From contig NZ_JAAOJA010000011.1 in NCBI RefSeq assembly GCF_013184545.1, positions 1 to 64,000 on the forward strand: a stretch of 64,000 nucleotides of DNA. The letters run 5' to 3'. A program made the translations under genes and the position numbers. This document shows positions 23,510 to 31,120 of this stretch, piece by piece (within the stretch, counting starts at the first letter, position 1; every line of letters starts with the position of its first letter). Source of the stretch: Pseudomonas tumuqii (GTDB lineage Bacteria > Pseudomonadota > Gammaproteobacteria > Pseudomonadales > Pseudomonadaceae). The notes beneath the pieces were generated by a model. The model made no database searches, was not told the origin of the DNA, and saw only the letters and a program-made list of their open reading frames with translations.

Positions 23510-23728
23510 ATGTCCATTAAAGAAATCAGAGCCTTCTCGGACCAGGCCCAGGCGGACCAGGCCCTGGCCGAGAAGTTGAAAACCTGCGAGAAAGTCCGCG
23601 AGATGATCGCCCTCGGCAAGGAATACGGCTTCACCATCGACGAGGTCGAGCTCTATCCACCCAACGAGGCGCAATTCGTCGAGGCACAACTGTCGGTCAA
23701 GCTGGCCAAGGCGCTGCTGCGCTGCTGA
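23510..23728 (+). CDS. Nif11 domain small protein
   Basis: The 72-residue protein has the Nif11 pattern: an N-terminal helix MSIKEIRAFSDQAQADQALAEKLKTCEK, then VREMIALGKEYGFTIDEVELY. Nif11 proteins occur in nif regions of Azotobacter and cyanobacteria, and the same domain is used as leader in some ribosomal peptide precursors. Here there is no glycine-pair core peptide and no maturation gene, so a nif-related role is likelier. It ends LLRC with a terminal cysteine. A GAGAGAG box precedes the ATG, and a sigma-54 promoter lies upstream. Confidence 0.85.
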   Translation: MSIKEIRAFSDQAQADQALAEKLKTCEKVREMIALGKEYGFTIDEVELYPPNEAQFVEAQLSVKLAKALLRC

Positions 23729-23741
23729 GCCGACCTGGCAG

Positions 23742-23770
23742 AGCGCGGGGGACCACGCATCCCCCGCGCT
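23742..23770 (+). terminator. Hairpin after the Nif11 gene
   Basis: AGCGCGGGGG and CCCCCGCGCT form a ten-base GC stem with a nine-base loop, 13 bases after the Nif11 stop. The following T content is weak, so termination efficiency is uncertain. Confidence 0.6.
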
Positions 23771-23790
23771 CCCCTTGTCCCGTGTCGCGC

Positions 23791-23922
23791 GGCTGCGCCT
23801 GGCCTGCGTAGGGTGCGCGGGGCCGCCCAGGCTGTGCGCACCATGACAACCGGGTGCCTGGTGCGCACGGCGCACCCTACGGGCCGGGGTCATCGAGACA
23901 ATAATTCTGAGACAGCCCACTA
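23791..23922. repeat. Partial copy of the MITE-like element with TAGGGTGCGC unit (copy 3)
   Basis: From GGCTGCGCCTGGCCTG to TGAGACAGCCCACTAG this segment is closely similar to the right part of the 161-bp element at 42228-42388, including the central AGGCTGTGCGCACCA and TGCCTGGTGCGCACGGCGCACC blocks and the right terminal repeat. The left terminal repeat is missing. It ends at the stop codon of the Nudix-like gene. Confidence 0.7.
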
Positions 23923-24330
23923 GCCGATCAGCAGCGCATAGGCCCGCCGCAGCAACTCCCGGTCGAGCCAGGGCATGCCGATGCTTTGCGGCAGGTCGAT
24001 CCAGCGGCTGCCAGGCGGCGCCGGACACAGATCGTGCCCCGGCAGCGCGGCCAGGTAGATGGGCAGCAGCAGGCCCGGCACCTCCAGGCTGACTCGAAAC
24101 TCGCCGACCAATTCCAGCGCGCGACCGATACCCAGCTCTTCCTGCAGCTGGCGCAAGGCGCTGGCCGGATGGGTCTGCAGCGGGCTGTGCGCCTGCTCGT
24201 CGGCGAACACCGCCAGGGCCGGTAAGGGTATTGGCAGAACCACGCCGCCATGTTGCGGAATCAGAAAATGCAGGCGCGCGCTCACCGGGTGCTTGTGGCA
24301 CAGCAGCATGCGCCACGCCTCAGTCGTCAT
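23920..24330 (-). CDS. Nudix-like protein with degenerate Nudix box, end of nifE operon
   Basis: The 136-residue protein has beta-rich N-terminal sequence with PQHGGVVLPIPLP and a segment ASALRQLQEELGIGRALELVGEF, which resembles the RExxEExG part of a Nudix box but lacks the upstream glycine and has Q for the first glutamate. Hydrolase activity is therefore doubtful. The ATG at 24330 overlaps the stop of the DUF364-type gene (ATGA). Like the MITE case at 42385, its TAG stop (23920-23922) is formed by the CTAG end of a repeat element, so the original C-terminus may have been different. Confidence 0.6.
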   Translation of the reverse strand: MTTEAWRMLLCHKHPVSARLHFLIPQHGGVVLPIPLPALAVFADEQAHSPLQTHPASALRQLQEELGIGRALELVGEFRVSLEVPGLLLPIYLAALPGHDLCPAPPGSRWIDLPQSIGMPWLDRELLRRAYALLIG

Positions 24331-25076
24331 GACCGTAACTCCAACAGCGCGTATTCCACCGGCCCGGCGAACAGCCGGGTGCCGCCACCCTCCATGACCA
24401 CTTGCTGCGCCGCCGAACCGTCCAGCACGCGCACGCCGGCCAGGTAGTCCACGCCGAACTGCTGCCAGTCGAGCAGCCAGGGCAGGCTCGGGCCCATCAG
24501 CACCACCTGCGCCTGCCGGGATAACTCCAGCAGGCGCGGCAGGGTCTTGTTGGCGATGCTGCTGGCGCTGATGAACACCCAGTCGGCCTGGGGCAACAGG
24601 TATTCGGCGGCGCTGTCGGGCAGGTCGCCGTCCTGTTGCCGACGCTCCAGGCACTGATAGGCGAAGCCCTGCCAGAGTTGCTCCAGCCCCGGATAGTGAC
24701 CGATCACCGCCACCCGCCGCCCTTCCAGGCGTGGGCGGAAATGGGCGAAAACCTGCAGATGTCCGGGCACCTCGGCGCGCAGCGGCTCGGCCAGCCGTGC
24801 ACAGCCGGCGGCGCCATTGCTCCAGGCATTGAGCACGGCCAGGCCGACCGCCGCCTCGGCGCTGTCCCACGACAGCAGCCAGCGGCGCAGGCGATCGCTC
24901 GGCTGTCCGCGCAGGGTCCCGGCCCAGCTCAGGGTGCGCGGCACCTGCCGCGGACTGAAGGCGAAGCCCAGGCCATGGTCCACCTCGGCCAGGGTCCAGT
25001 TCAGCCCCAGGCACACCTGCTGCACCGCGGCCCGGTCGGTGCAGCTGTCGAGCAGCCAGTCATACAGTCTGTTCAT
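24327..25076 (-). CDS. DUF364 (putative heavy-metal chelation) protein
   Basis: The 249-residue protein matches the DUF4213/DUF364 layout: an N-terminal part with PRTLSWAGTLRGQP and AVGLAVLNAWSN, and a Rossmann-like C-terminal part with RVAVIGHYPGLEQL, ADWVFISASSIANKTLPRLLELSRQAQVVLMGPSLP. Proteins of this family bind or chelate metals in related systems; in nif regions a role in molybdenum or iron handling has been suggested but not shown. It overlaps both neighbours by four bases, so it belongs to the nifE operon. Confidence 0.8.
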   Translation of the reverse strand: MNRLYDWLLDSCTDRAAVQQVCLGLNWTLAEVDHGLGFAFSPRQVPRTLSWAGTLRGQPSDRLRRWLLSWDSAEAAVGLAVLNAWSNGAAGCARLAEPLRAEVPGHLQVFAHFRPRLEGRRVAVIGHYPGLEQLWQGFAYQCLERRQQDGDLPDSAAEYLLPQADWVFISASSIANKTLPRLLELSRQAQVVLMGPSLPWLLDWQQFGVDYLAGVRVLDGSAAQQVVMEGGGTRLFAGPVEYALLELRS

Positions 25077-25447
25077 GCTTCAAGCGCCGGCAGCAGGCGC
25101 AGCTCGCTTTTCAGCGCACCGGCACGCCCCCAGGCGGTCGCCGCCTCGATGACCAGGTGCGGCTGGTGCGGATGCGCCTGGAGCAGATCGAACTCGGCGT
25201 ATGCCAGGCCATCGCCATAAACCAGGATGCTGCCCTGATACCCCCCGGTCGGGCCGCGCCATTCGGCATACAGCGCCAGGCTGTGGTCGAAGCGATCCTC
25301 GCGCAGCTCGGCATGGGTGCAGGGCGTGCCGGCCAGCACCAGGTCCTGGTCGATACCGGCCCGTTGCAGGCTCGCGGCCAGCGCCTGGCAGATTTCCGCG
25401 AACAGTGGCTGGGCGTCATGCAGCCAGGCATGCAGTGACATCGGCAT
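25073..25447 (-). CDS. Unknown 124-aa protein of the nifE operon
   Basis: I do not recognise a named family. The protein (MPMSLHAWLHDAQPLFAEICQALAA) is soluble, with an N-terminal helix, a beta-rich middle (GGYQGSILVYGDGLAYAEFDLLQ) and no cysteine cluster; a single cysteine lies in TPCTHAELRED. Start at 25447 or the second Met at 25441 is possible. It overlaps the DUF364-type gene by four bases, showing co-translation. The position within the operon suggests a nif-related role. Confidence 0.65.
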   Translation of the reverse strand: MPMSLHAWLHDAQPLFAEICQALAASLQRAGIDQDLVLAGTPCTHAELREDRFDHSLALYAEWRGPTGGYQGSILVYGDGLAYAEFDLLQAHPHQPHLVIEAATAWGRAGALKSELRLLPALEA

Positions 25448-25511
25448 CAGGCGCAATCCTCGTTGAATGATTGGGCGATGTATCTGAGCAGCAACAACTC
25501 GCTCATGGGCG

Positions 25512-25835
25512 CTACCACAGCTCCGTCGGGGTGAGTTTTTCCGCATAGGGCTCGCCGCCCAGCAGGTGCTGTTCGACGATCGGCCCGACGTCCGCCGGCT
25601 CGACCCAGCTGTACATCACCGCGCCGGGGTAGATCAGCAGGTTGGCCCCGGCCTGGCACGGGCCGAGGCAGCCGGTGCTGGTCAGGGCGATGCGGCCCAG
25701 CAGGTTGCGCTGGATCAGCGCCTGGGCGAAGGCATCGAACATCGCCTCGCCGCCCTTGCCGGCGCAGCTGCCGCGCGGATGTCCATCCGGACGCCGCTGG
25801 GTACAGTTAAACAGGTGGTACTCGGGCTTGGCCAT
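25512..25835 (-). CDS. Shethna-type [2Fe-2S] ferredoxin
   Basis: The 107-residue thioredoxin-fold ferredoxin has its cluster cysteines at C11, C24, C56 and C60 (CTQRRPDGHPRGSC...CLGPCQAG), the arrangement of Azotobacter [2Fe-2S] protein I, which is encoded in its nif region. A likely role is redox service to nitrogenase or cofactor assembly. A GAGGAGAC box precedes the ATG, and fdxB lies ten bases upstream. Confidence 0.9.
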   Translation of the reverse strand: MAKPEYHLFNCTQRRPDGHPRGSCAGKGGEAMFDAFAQALIQRNLLGRIALTSTGCLGPCQAGANLLIYPGAVMYSWVEPADVGPIVEQHLLGGEPYAEKLTPTELW

Positions 25836-25845
25836 GTCCGTCTCC

Positions 25846-26145
25846 TCAACACGCGAGGGCTTGGTGGCTGTGGCACTGCTTGGGGCAGACCTTGGCGCAG
25901 GACGTGCAGCCGATGCAGTCGAGCGCATCCTTGATGGTCATCACCTGCATTTCATCATCCTCGTCGTAGAAATCCTCGGCGTCATCGAGCACCGTGCTGC
26001 GCTCGGCCAGGGTGAACACATCGCGTGGACAGACCTTGTAGCAGCGCCCGCAGCCGATGCATTTCTGCGCATCCAGCGCGGTGACGAACTGCGGAATCCA
26101 CTCGAGCCCACCCCGGGTGCGCCCGCTAATCATTGCCTCGGCCAT
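25846..26145 (-). CDS. fdxB: Nif-specific ferredoxin III FdxB
   Basis: The 99-residue protein has two [4Fe-4S] motifs, C29-x2-C32-x2-C35-x3-C39 and C77-x2-C80-x2-C83-x3-C87, separated by an acidic insertion (DDAEDFYDEDDEMQ), the pattern of ferredoxin III in nif operons. The ATG at 26145 (MAEAMISGRT) has a GGAGGAGA box. It lies about 60 bases after the CCE_0567-type gene. Confidence 0.93.
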   Translation of the reverse strand: MAEAMISGRTRGGLEWIPQFVTALDAQKCIGCGRCYKVCPRDVFTLAERSTVLDDAEDFYDEDDEMQVMTIKDALDCIGCTSCAKVCPKQCHSHQALAC

Positions 26146-26203
26146 GCTCTGTCTCCTCCCCGGGGGGCTACGGTTGTGTGTGTGGCTGTTGCTGCATACG
26201 CGC

Positions 26204-26413
26204 TCAGGACGCGCTGGCCTGATCCAGCCGCGCCTTGGCCTCGGCCCAGTCCAGGCATGCCTGGTGGGTGCGCCGGGCCAGCTCCGGCAACTCGTCGTAG
26301 GCACTGAGCAGCCGATCCTCGACCAGGTCATGGATCTGCCCAGCCCAGTCGCTGGCGATACGCTTCTTCTGGCTGACTTCCTTGTGCAGCGCCTTGAGTT
26401 GTTCTTCGATCAT
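26204..26413 (-). CDS. CCE_0567-family small metal-binding protein
   Basis: The 69-residue protein is entirely helical (MIEEQLKALHKEVSQKKRIASDWAGQIHDLVEDRLL), with the H-x-LVEDRL pattern of the nif-linked CCE_0567/DUF683 family, which forms helical bundles that bind metal. An AGGAGACC box precedes the ATG. It directly follows the NifX-associated protein gene, the usual order in nif clusters. Confidence 0.88.
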   Translation of the reverse strand: MIEEQLKALHKEVSQKKRIASDWAGQIHDLVEDRLLSAYDELPELARRTHQACLDWAEAKARLDQASAS

Positions 26414-26428
26414 GTCGGTCTCCTATGT

Positions 26429-26911
26429 TCAGAGTTCGGCGACGTCGCGGTGCGCGGCAACCAGGCCGGCGGCCTTGCCCAGCTGCTTCTCGGCTTCGCC
26501 GACCAGCGCGTCGAGCGAGTCGAAACCGAAGCGGTGGACGTCGCGCAGGGTCTTGTCCAACGCCACCAGCTTGCCGACCAGAATCAGCGCGCGGCCGAAA
26601 CCCTCGTGGCTGATGTTGAGCACCGGCACGGCGAGCAGCCCGGTCTCGCGCTCGACCATCTGGGCGATGGCGTTGTAGTAGGCCTTGATCCGCGCCAGCG
26701 TGGTCTCGTCGGGATCGCCCACCACCGGGATGGCCCGGCGGCGTTCCTTGGTCAGCACCAGCGGATCGAGCACCCGGGCGTCGCTCCAGGTGTCGTAGGT
26801 GCCATAGCTGTCCATGCAGCGCAGCTGGACCAGCATCTGGCGGATGATCGGCTGCTGCAGGGCGGCGTCGTCCTCCAGCACTACGGGTTGTTGTTCAGGT
26901 GCGTCATACAT
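26429..26911 (-). CDS. NifX-associated protein (DUF269)
   Basis: The 160-residue protein shows the DUF269 features: QPIIRQMLVQLRCMDSYGTYDTWSDARVLDPLVLTKERRR, YYNAIAQMVERETGLLAVPVLNISHEGFGRALILVGKLVAL. It is always found next to nifX and is thought to aid cofactor synthesis. The start at 26911 follows a GAGGAAAC box and is 29 bases after the nifX stop. Confidence 0.93.
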   Translation of the reverse strand: MYDAPEQQPVVLEDDAALQQPIIRQMLVQLRCMDSYGTYDTWSDARVLDPLVLTKERRRAIPVVGDPDETTLARIKAYYNAIAQMVERETGLLAVPVLNISHEGFGRALILVGKLVALDKTLRDVHRFGFDSLDALVGEAEKQLGKAAGLVAAHRDVAEL

Positions 26912-26940
26912 GCGGTGTTTCCTCGCTGAAATGTTCGGCT

Positions 26941-27417
26941 TTATTCGTCCCAGGCTTCGCTCGCCATGGCGGCGAAGCGCTGATGATCCGCGCCCTGGGT
27001 GCGCTGAATGGCCTTGGCCAGCCAGGCCGAGGGGCCTTCGCGCAGTTCGGCCTGCAGGGTCTCGATCAGCTCGGCGATGCGCGCCGATTCGGCGACCTTC
27101 ACCGGCTGTACGCCGATGGCCAGCAGCTGGCGCACCGCCGAGGCCCCGCAGGCGCGGCAGTACACGGCGATGCAGCCGTCGAGCAGGCCCAGCTTGCTGA
27201 CCAGTTTGTCCTCGTTGCCGTCCTGCTCCTGATCGCCGAACTCGGCCACCGAGAGCAGTTGCGCATGCTGCGGATTGACCCCGTAGATGACGAAGGCGCG
27301 CGACGAGCCGAAGTGCTGGTCGACGTGCTCACGATCGGCGGAGGCGAAGGCCACCTTGAGCAGGCTGCCGTCGTCCTCGGCATCCAGTACCTGCAGTTGT
27401 CGAGTCGGGCGGGCCAT
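26941..27417 (-). CDS. nifX: FeMo-cofactor carrier NifX
   Basis: The 158-residue protein has the NifX/NafY cofactor-binding domain: LKVAFASADREHVDQHFGSSRAFVIYGVNPQHAQLL, GCIAVYCRACGASAVRQLLAIGVQPVKV. NifX binds NifB-co and the VK-cluster during transfer to NifEN. It lies three bases after nifN, so the two are coupled. Confidence 0.96.
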   Translation of the reverse strand: MARPTRQLQVLDAEDDGSLLKVAFASADREHVDQHFGSSRAFVIYGVNPQHAQLLSVAEFGDQEQDGNEDKLVSKLGLLDGCIAVYCRACGASAVRQLLAIGVQPVKVAESARIAELIETLQAELREGPSAWLAKAIQRTQGADHQRFAAMASEAWDE

Positions 27418-27420
27418 GGC

Positions 27421-28797
27421 TCAGTGCCTCCGTTGCGGCTGTTCGGTAAGGGGTTTCTGCGCATAGATCGAGCGATAGGGGGCGATGCCCTGGTGCCGCT
27501 CGACCAGCAGGTTGGCGATGTCGAACAGCACCTGGCTGCTGCCGCGATAGCCGACCCAGCAGCGCTGGAAGCCGCCGAGCAGGTCGTATAGCGGAAAGCC
27601 CATGCGCAGCAGCGGCAGGCCCAGGCGCTGGGCGCAGGCCTGGGCGTGACTGTTGCCCAGCAGCAGCTGGGCCTGCTGAGCGCGCGCACCCTGTTCGAGA
27701 TCCTCGAGATCGCCGACCTGGATGCAGGCCAGCGGCGAGTCCGCCAGCGCCGCGGAATTGGCCGGCACCACGGCGCTGACCGTGCGCGCGCCCATGCCGC
27801 GCAGCAGCGCGTCGAAGCCGAGCAGCAGATCGGCATCGGCGGCGATGGCCAGTCGCGCATCGCCGAGCATGAAGTGGGTGTCGAGCATGCAGTCCTGCAG
27901 CTGGCGCCGCTGCTTCTGCCAGCGCTCGGGCACCGGCGTGCCGCTGATCTCGGCCAGGGCCAGCAGCCAGGCATCCACCCCGTCCAGGCCGAGCAACAGG
28001 CCGAAGCGCCGCTGCGGCACGCCGGTGCGCGCGGCCAGGGCATCGGCGGCGCCATGCAGGCTCTGCCCGACCACCAGGGTGGCAATGCTCTGCCCCGCCG
28101 TGGCCAACTCGGCCACACTCAGCCCGCCGGTGGTCAAGGGGTTGAAGGCGGCCTCGTCGAGGTGACCGTCGAGCGAGCCGGACAGGTCGGGAATCAGCAA
28201 CGGGCGCAGGCCGAAGCTCTCGATGCTGTCGCTGATGAATTCCAGGTCGCCCGGGGTCAGGCTGGCCGAGCACAGCACGTTGACCTGGCGCGGGCGCTGG
28301 CCGGCGCGGCCCTGCTGCTCGGGCACCAGGGTTTCGATGATGGCCTTGACCGCCACGGCGAAGCCGCTCTCGAAACTGCCGGAAAAATCCGGGGTGTTCA
28401 CCGGCACTATGGCGACATCCCGGTACTCGGCGTACTCGCGGCGAAATTCGTGCAATGCGCTGTGCAGGTCGCAACCCTGGGTTTCCGCCAGGCCGGTGCT
28501 GAGCAGGCCGATGACCGCCGGGTGCTGCTTGTCGCAGAGGGTCCTGAGCGCCTCGACGATATTCTCGTCGGCGCCCATCACCGAACTGACCTGGTCCATC
28601 GCCGTGGTCTGCAGCGGCACCGGCTCGCGGAAGTGACGCACGAAGAACACCTTGGCGAAGGCGGTGCAGCCCTGCGAGCCGTGCATCAGCGGCATGCTGC
28701 GCGCCAGGCCGAGGAAGGCCAGCGTGCCACCCATGGTCTGGCTGGCTTTCAGCGGGCTGACGGCCAGGGCTTTGTTGCGCTTGATGATCTCGGCCAT
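27421..28797 (-). CDS. nifN: FeMo-cofactor scaffold subunit NifN
   Basis: The 458-residue protein is the beta-like subunit of the NifEN scaffold where NifB-co is matured to FeMo-co. It has LKASQTMGGTLAFLGLARSMPLMHGSQGCTAFAKVFFVRHFREP with the conserved cluster cysteine, STGLAETQGCDL, PVNTPDFSGSFESG, and IPDLSGSLDGH. The ATG at 28797 lies nine bases after the nifE stop. Length agrees with Azotobacter NifN. Confidence 0.97.
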   Translation of the reverse strand: MAEIIKRNKALAVSPLKASQTMGGTLAFLGLARSMPLMHGSQGCTAFAKVFFVRHFREPVPLQTTAMDQVSSVMGADENIVEALRTLCDKQHPAVIGLLSTGLAETQGCDLHSALHEFRREYAEYRDVAIVPVNTPDFSGSFESGFAVAVKAIIETLVPEQQGRAGQRPRQVNVLCSASLTPGDLEFISDSIESFGLRPLLIPDLSGSLDGHLDEAAFNPLTTGGLSVAELATAGQSIATLVVGQSLHGAADALAARTGVPQRRFGLLLGLDGVDAWLLALAEISGTPVPERWQKQRRQLQDCMLDTHFMLGDARLAIAADADLLLGFDALLRGMGARTVSAVVPANSAALADSPLACIQVGDLEDLEQGARAQQAQLLLGNSHAQACAQRLGLPLLRMGFPLYDLLGGFQRCWVGYRGSSQVLFDIANLLVERHQGIAPYRSIYAQKPLTEQPQRRH

Positions 28798-28806
28798 GCT
28801 GCCCCC

Positions 28807-30216
28807 TCAACCGTTCGCGACGTGCAGGGCGACAGCCCCGCTCTGGTCCCAGGGCGCCGGACGGCGCACCGCTTGCCACACCGGGCTTTCCAGGGTCAGG
28901 CAGAGCTGGCGCACCAGCTCGAGCATGCCGGTGTAGCCGGCGTAGCCGAATTCGCGCTCCTGATTGATGTCGAGGAAGGGGATGCGTGCCTTCAGCGCGG
29001 TGTACATGTTGCGTCCGCCGGCGATGAGGATGTCGGCGCGGTACTCCTCGACGGCCTTGAGCAGCGCGCGCGGGTTGCCTTCGTCGAGCATCTTCACCTC
29101 ATCGCCCATCAGCTCGCGGATGCGCGCCTTGTCTTCCTCGGTGGATTTCTTGGTGCCGGTGGCGACCACTTTCATGCCCAGGTCCTGCAACGCCGAGATC
29201 ACCGACCAGGACTTCACCCCGCCGGTGTAGAGCAGCACGCGCTTGCCGGCCAGGCGTGCACGCCAGGGTTCCAGGGCCAGGCGGATCTTCATCTCCTCGC
29301 GCGCGATCAGCGCCTCGGTACGCACGGTCAGATCCGCATCGCCGATCAGCCGGGCGAAGTCGCGCAACGCCTGGGAGGTGTCGGTGATGCCGTAGAAACT
29401 GCCCTCGAACCAGGGCGTGCCGTAGCGCTCCTGCAGCTTGCGCGCGACGTTGAGCATGGCCTTGGAGCAGACCATCATGTTCACCGCGGCGGCGTGCATG
29501 CTCTGCACCTCGCGAAAGCGCGCATCGCCGGACAGGGTGCAGAGCACGCGCAGGCCCAGCTCGTCGAGCAGCGGCAGCACATGCCAGAACTCGCCGGCGA
29601 TGTTGTACTCGCCGATCAGGTTGACGTCATGCACGCGGATGCCCGGGCGCGCACTGCCGGCCGGCAGCGGATCGGGTTCGCGGCTGCCGATCACGTACTT
29701 GAGCATGGCCTCGCCGGCGATGCGGTTGCCGAGGTTCTTGGTGCCGTAGAAGCCGGCCGCGTCCACCGGCACCACCGGCGTATTGAAGTGCTCGCCGGCG
29801 GCCTTGCAGATGGCGTCGACGTCGTCGCCGATCAGCGCCGGCACGCAGGTGTTGTAGACGAACACCGCCGCCGGCGCGTAGCCCTCCACCGCCTGGCGGA
29901 TGGCATGGAACAGGCGTTTCTCGGCGCGGCCCATGATCACGTCCTGCTCGGACAGGTCGGTGGTCATGCCGATGCGGTACAGCTGCGGGCCGCTGGAGCG
30001 GGTGCCGCGGTTGTCCCAGGAACTGCCGGCGCAGGCGATCGGGCCATGGACGATGTGCGCCACATCGGCGATCGGCAGCAGGGCGATCTGCGCGCCGTCG
30101 AAGGCGCAGCCGCCATCGGTGGCACCCGGCTTGGGCTTGGCGCAGCCGGATTTTTCCTTCTTGTTGTGGCTGCAGGCAGGCTCATCGAGCAGCTCGGCAA
30201 TGTCCTTGGCTTTCAT
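28807..30216 (-). CDS. nifE: FeMo-cofactor scaffold subunit NifE
   Basis: The 469-residue alpha-like subunit of NifEN begins MKAKDIAELLDEPACSHNKKEKSGC with the N-terminal cysteine group, then GPIACAGSSWDNRGTRSSGPQLYRIGMTTDLSEQDVIMG, FVYNTCVPALIGDD, PVDAAGFYGTKNLGN, LYTGGVKSWSVISALQDLGM. All cluster ligands expected for NifE are present. ATG 30216 has a GGAGGGG box. It is the first gene of a ten-gene operon running to 23920, with its own NifA/IHF/sigma-54 region. Confidence 0.98.
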   Translation of the reverse strand: MKAKDIAELLDEPACSHNKKEKSGCAKPKPGATDGGCAFDGAQIALLPIADVAHIVHGPIACAGSSWDNRGTRSSGPQLYRIGMTTDLSEQDVIMGRAEKRLFHAIRQAVEGYAPAAVFVYNTCVPALIGDDVDAICKAAGEHFNTPVVPVDAAGFYGTKNLGNRIAGEAMLKYVIGSREPDPLPAGSARPGIRVHDVNLIGEYNIAGEFWHVLPLLDELGLRVLCTLSGDARFREVQSMHAAAVNMMVCSKAMLNVARKLQERYGTPWFEGSFYGITDTSQALRDFARLIGDADLTVRTEALIAREEMKIRLALEPWRARLAGKRVLLYTGGVKSWSVISALQDLGMKVVATGTKKSTEEDKARIRELMGDEVKMLDEGNPRALLKAVEEYRADILIAGGRNMYTALKARIPFLDINQEREFGYAGYTGMLELVRQLCLTLESPVWQAVRRPAPWDQSGAVALHVANG

Positions 30217-30256
30217 CGCACCCCTCCGCGTCATCGGTGTCGCACACGAAGCCTGT

Positions 30257-30273
30257 TGCAATGCCCATACCAA
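30257..30273 (-). promoter_or_regulatory. Sigma-54 promoter of nifENX operon
   Basis: On the minus strand TTTGGTATGGGCATTGCAA has GG and GC exactly ten bases apart with TTGCA at -12; the -24 part is TGGTAT. The predicted start lies about 30 bases before the nifE ATG. Confidence 0.8.
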
Positions 30274-30277
30274 ACAA

Positions 30278-30290
30278 TAACTGATTGATT
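30278..30290 (-). promoter_or_regulatory. IHF binding site of nifE promoter
   Basis: On the minus strand AATCAATCAGTTA fits the IHF consensus WATCAANNNNTTR at every position. It sits between the NifA site and the sigma-54 promoter, in an AT-rich stretch, where IHF bending would bring NifA to the polymerase. Confidence 0.75.
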
Positions 30291-30335
30291 TTAAATGGAT
30301 TATCTGAATAACCCGTTGTCGCAAAGCCGCCCTCC

Positions 30336-30351
30336 TGTCGGCTTTGCAACA
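30336..30351. promoter_or_regulatory. NifA upstream activator site of nifE
   Basis: TGT-CGGCTTTGCA-ACA is an exact TGT-N10-ACA site about 70 bases upstream of the nifE promoter. Confidence 0.85.
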
Positions 30352-30505
30352 AGGCCGTGCAAACATGACGCCGCTTGTCCGCCTCACTGTACTGGCCGAT
30401 GAGGATGCCCGGCCCAACTGTATGGCCCTTTGCACGCTTCGCTGTATCGCGACACCCATGGCATCAGCCCTTAGGCTTGCAAGCACTGCCACCGAGTGCC
30501 CTGCC

Positions 30506-31120
30506 ATGACCGCTGAACTGCTGATTGCCTTTATCGCCTTTGCCTTCGTCACCTCGGTGACGCCGGGACCGAACAACATGATGCTGCTCGCCTCCGGGGT
30601 TAACTTCGGCATGCGCCGCAGCCTGCCGCACATGTTCGGCATCAGCCTGGGTTTCATGGTGCTGGTGATGGCGGTGGGTTTGGGCCTTGGCCAGGTGTTC
30701 GAGCAGGTGCCGCTGCTCTACAGCCTGCTGCGCTACCTGGGCGCGACTTACCTGCTCTACCTGGCCTGGAAAATCGCAAACGCCGGCGCGCCCGAGAGCC
30801 AAGCCCAGGCCAGTGGCAAACCGTTCAGTTTCCTCCAGGCGGCGGCGTTTCAGTGGGTCAACCCCAAGGCCTGGGTAATGGCCATCGGCGCCATCACCAC
30901 CTACACGCCACAGGATAATTTCGTGGTCAACGTGCTGCTGATCGCCGCCCTGTTCGCCCTGGTCAACTGCCCCAGCGTCGGCCTCTGGACCATGGCCGGC
31001 AGCCTGCTGCGCAACTGGTTGAGCAATCCGCGGGTGCTGCGCGGCTTCAATATCGGCATGGCGCTGCTCTTGGTCGCTTCGCTCTATCCCATCTTCGCCG
31101 ACGTGCAGGAAGTGCTCTGA
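30506..31120 (+). CDS. LysE-family amino acid/metabolite exporter
   Basis: The 204-residue inner-membrane protein has about six hydrophobic segments and the LysE/RhtB start (AFVTSVTPGPNNMMLLASGVNFGMRRSLPHMFGISLGF) and the QWVNPKAWVMAIGAI motif. The family exports amino acids or related metabolites; substrate unknown. ATG 30506 begins the first transmembrane segment; the gene overlaps the next by one base (TGATG). It marks the right border of the nif region. Confidence 0.9.
   Translation: MTAELLIAFIAFAFVTSVTPGPNNMMLLASGVNFGMRRSLPHMFGISLGFMVLVMAVGLGLGQVFEQVPLLYSLLRYLGATYLLYLAWKIANAGAPESQAQASGKPFSFLQAAAFQWVNPKAWVMAIGAITTYTPQDNFVVNVLLIAALFALVNCPSVGLWTMAGSLLRNWLSNPRVLRGFNIGMALLLVASLYPIFADVQEVL

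Noticed and set aside
23510..23728. Nif11 protein as precursor of a modified peptide
   Set aside because: There is no leader-type double-glycine cleavage site, no core peptide rich in Cys, Ser or Thr, and no lanthionine or other maturation enzyme nearby; nif context is stronger.
27646..30288. Open frame of 880 codons on the plus strand
   Set aside because: Antisense to nifN and nifE; no recognisable domain.
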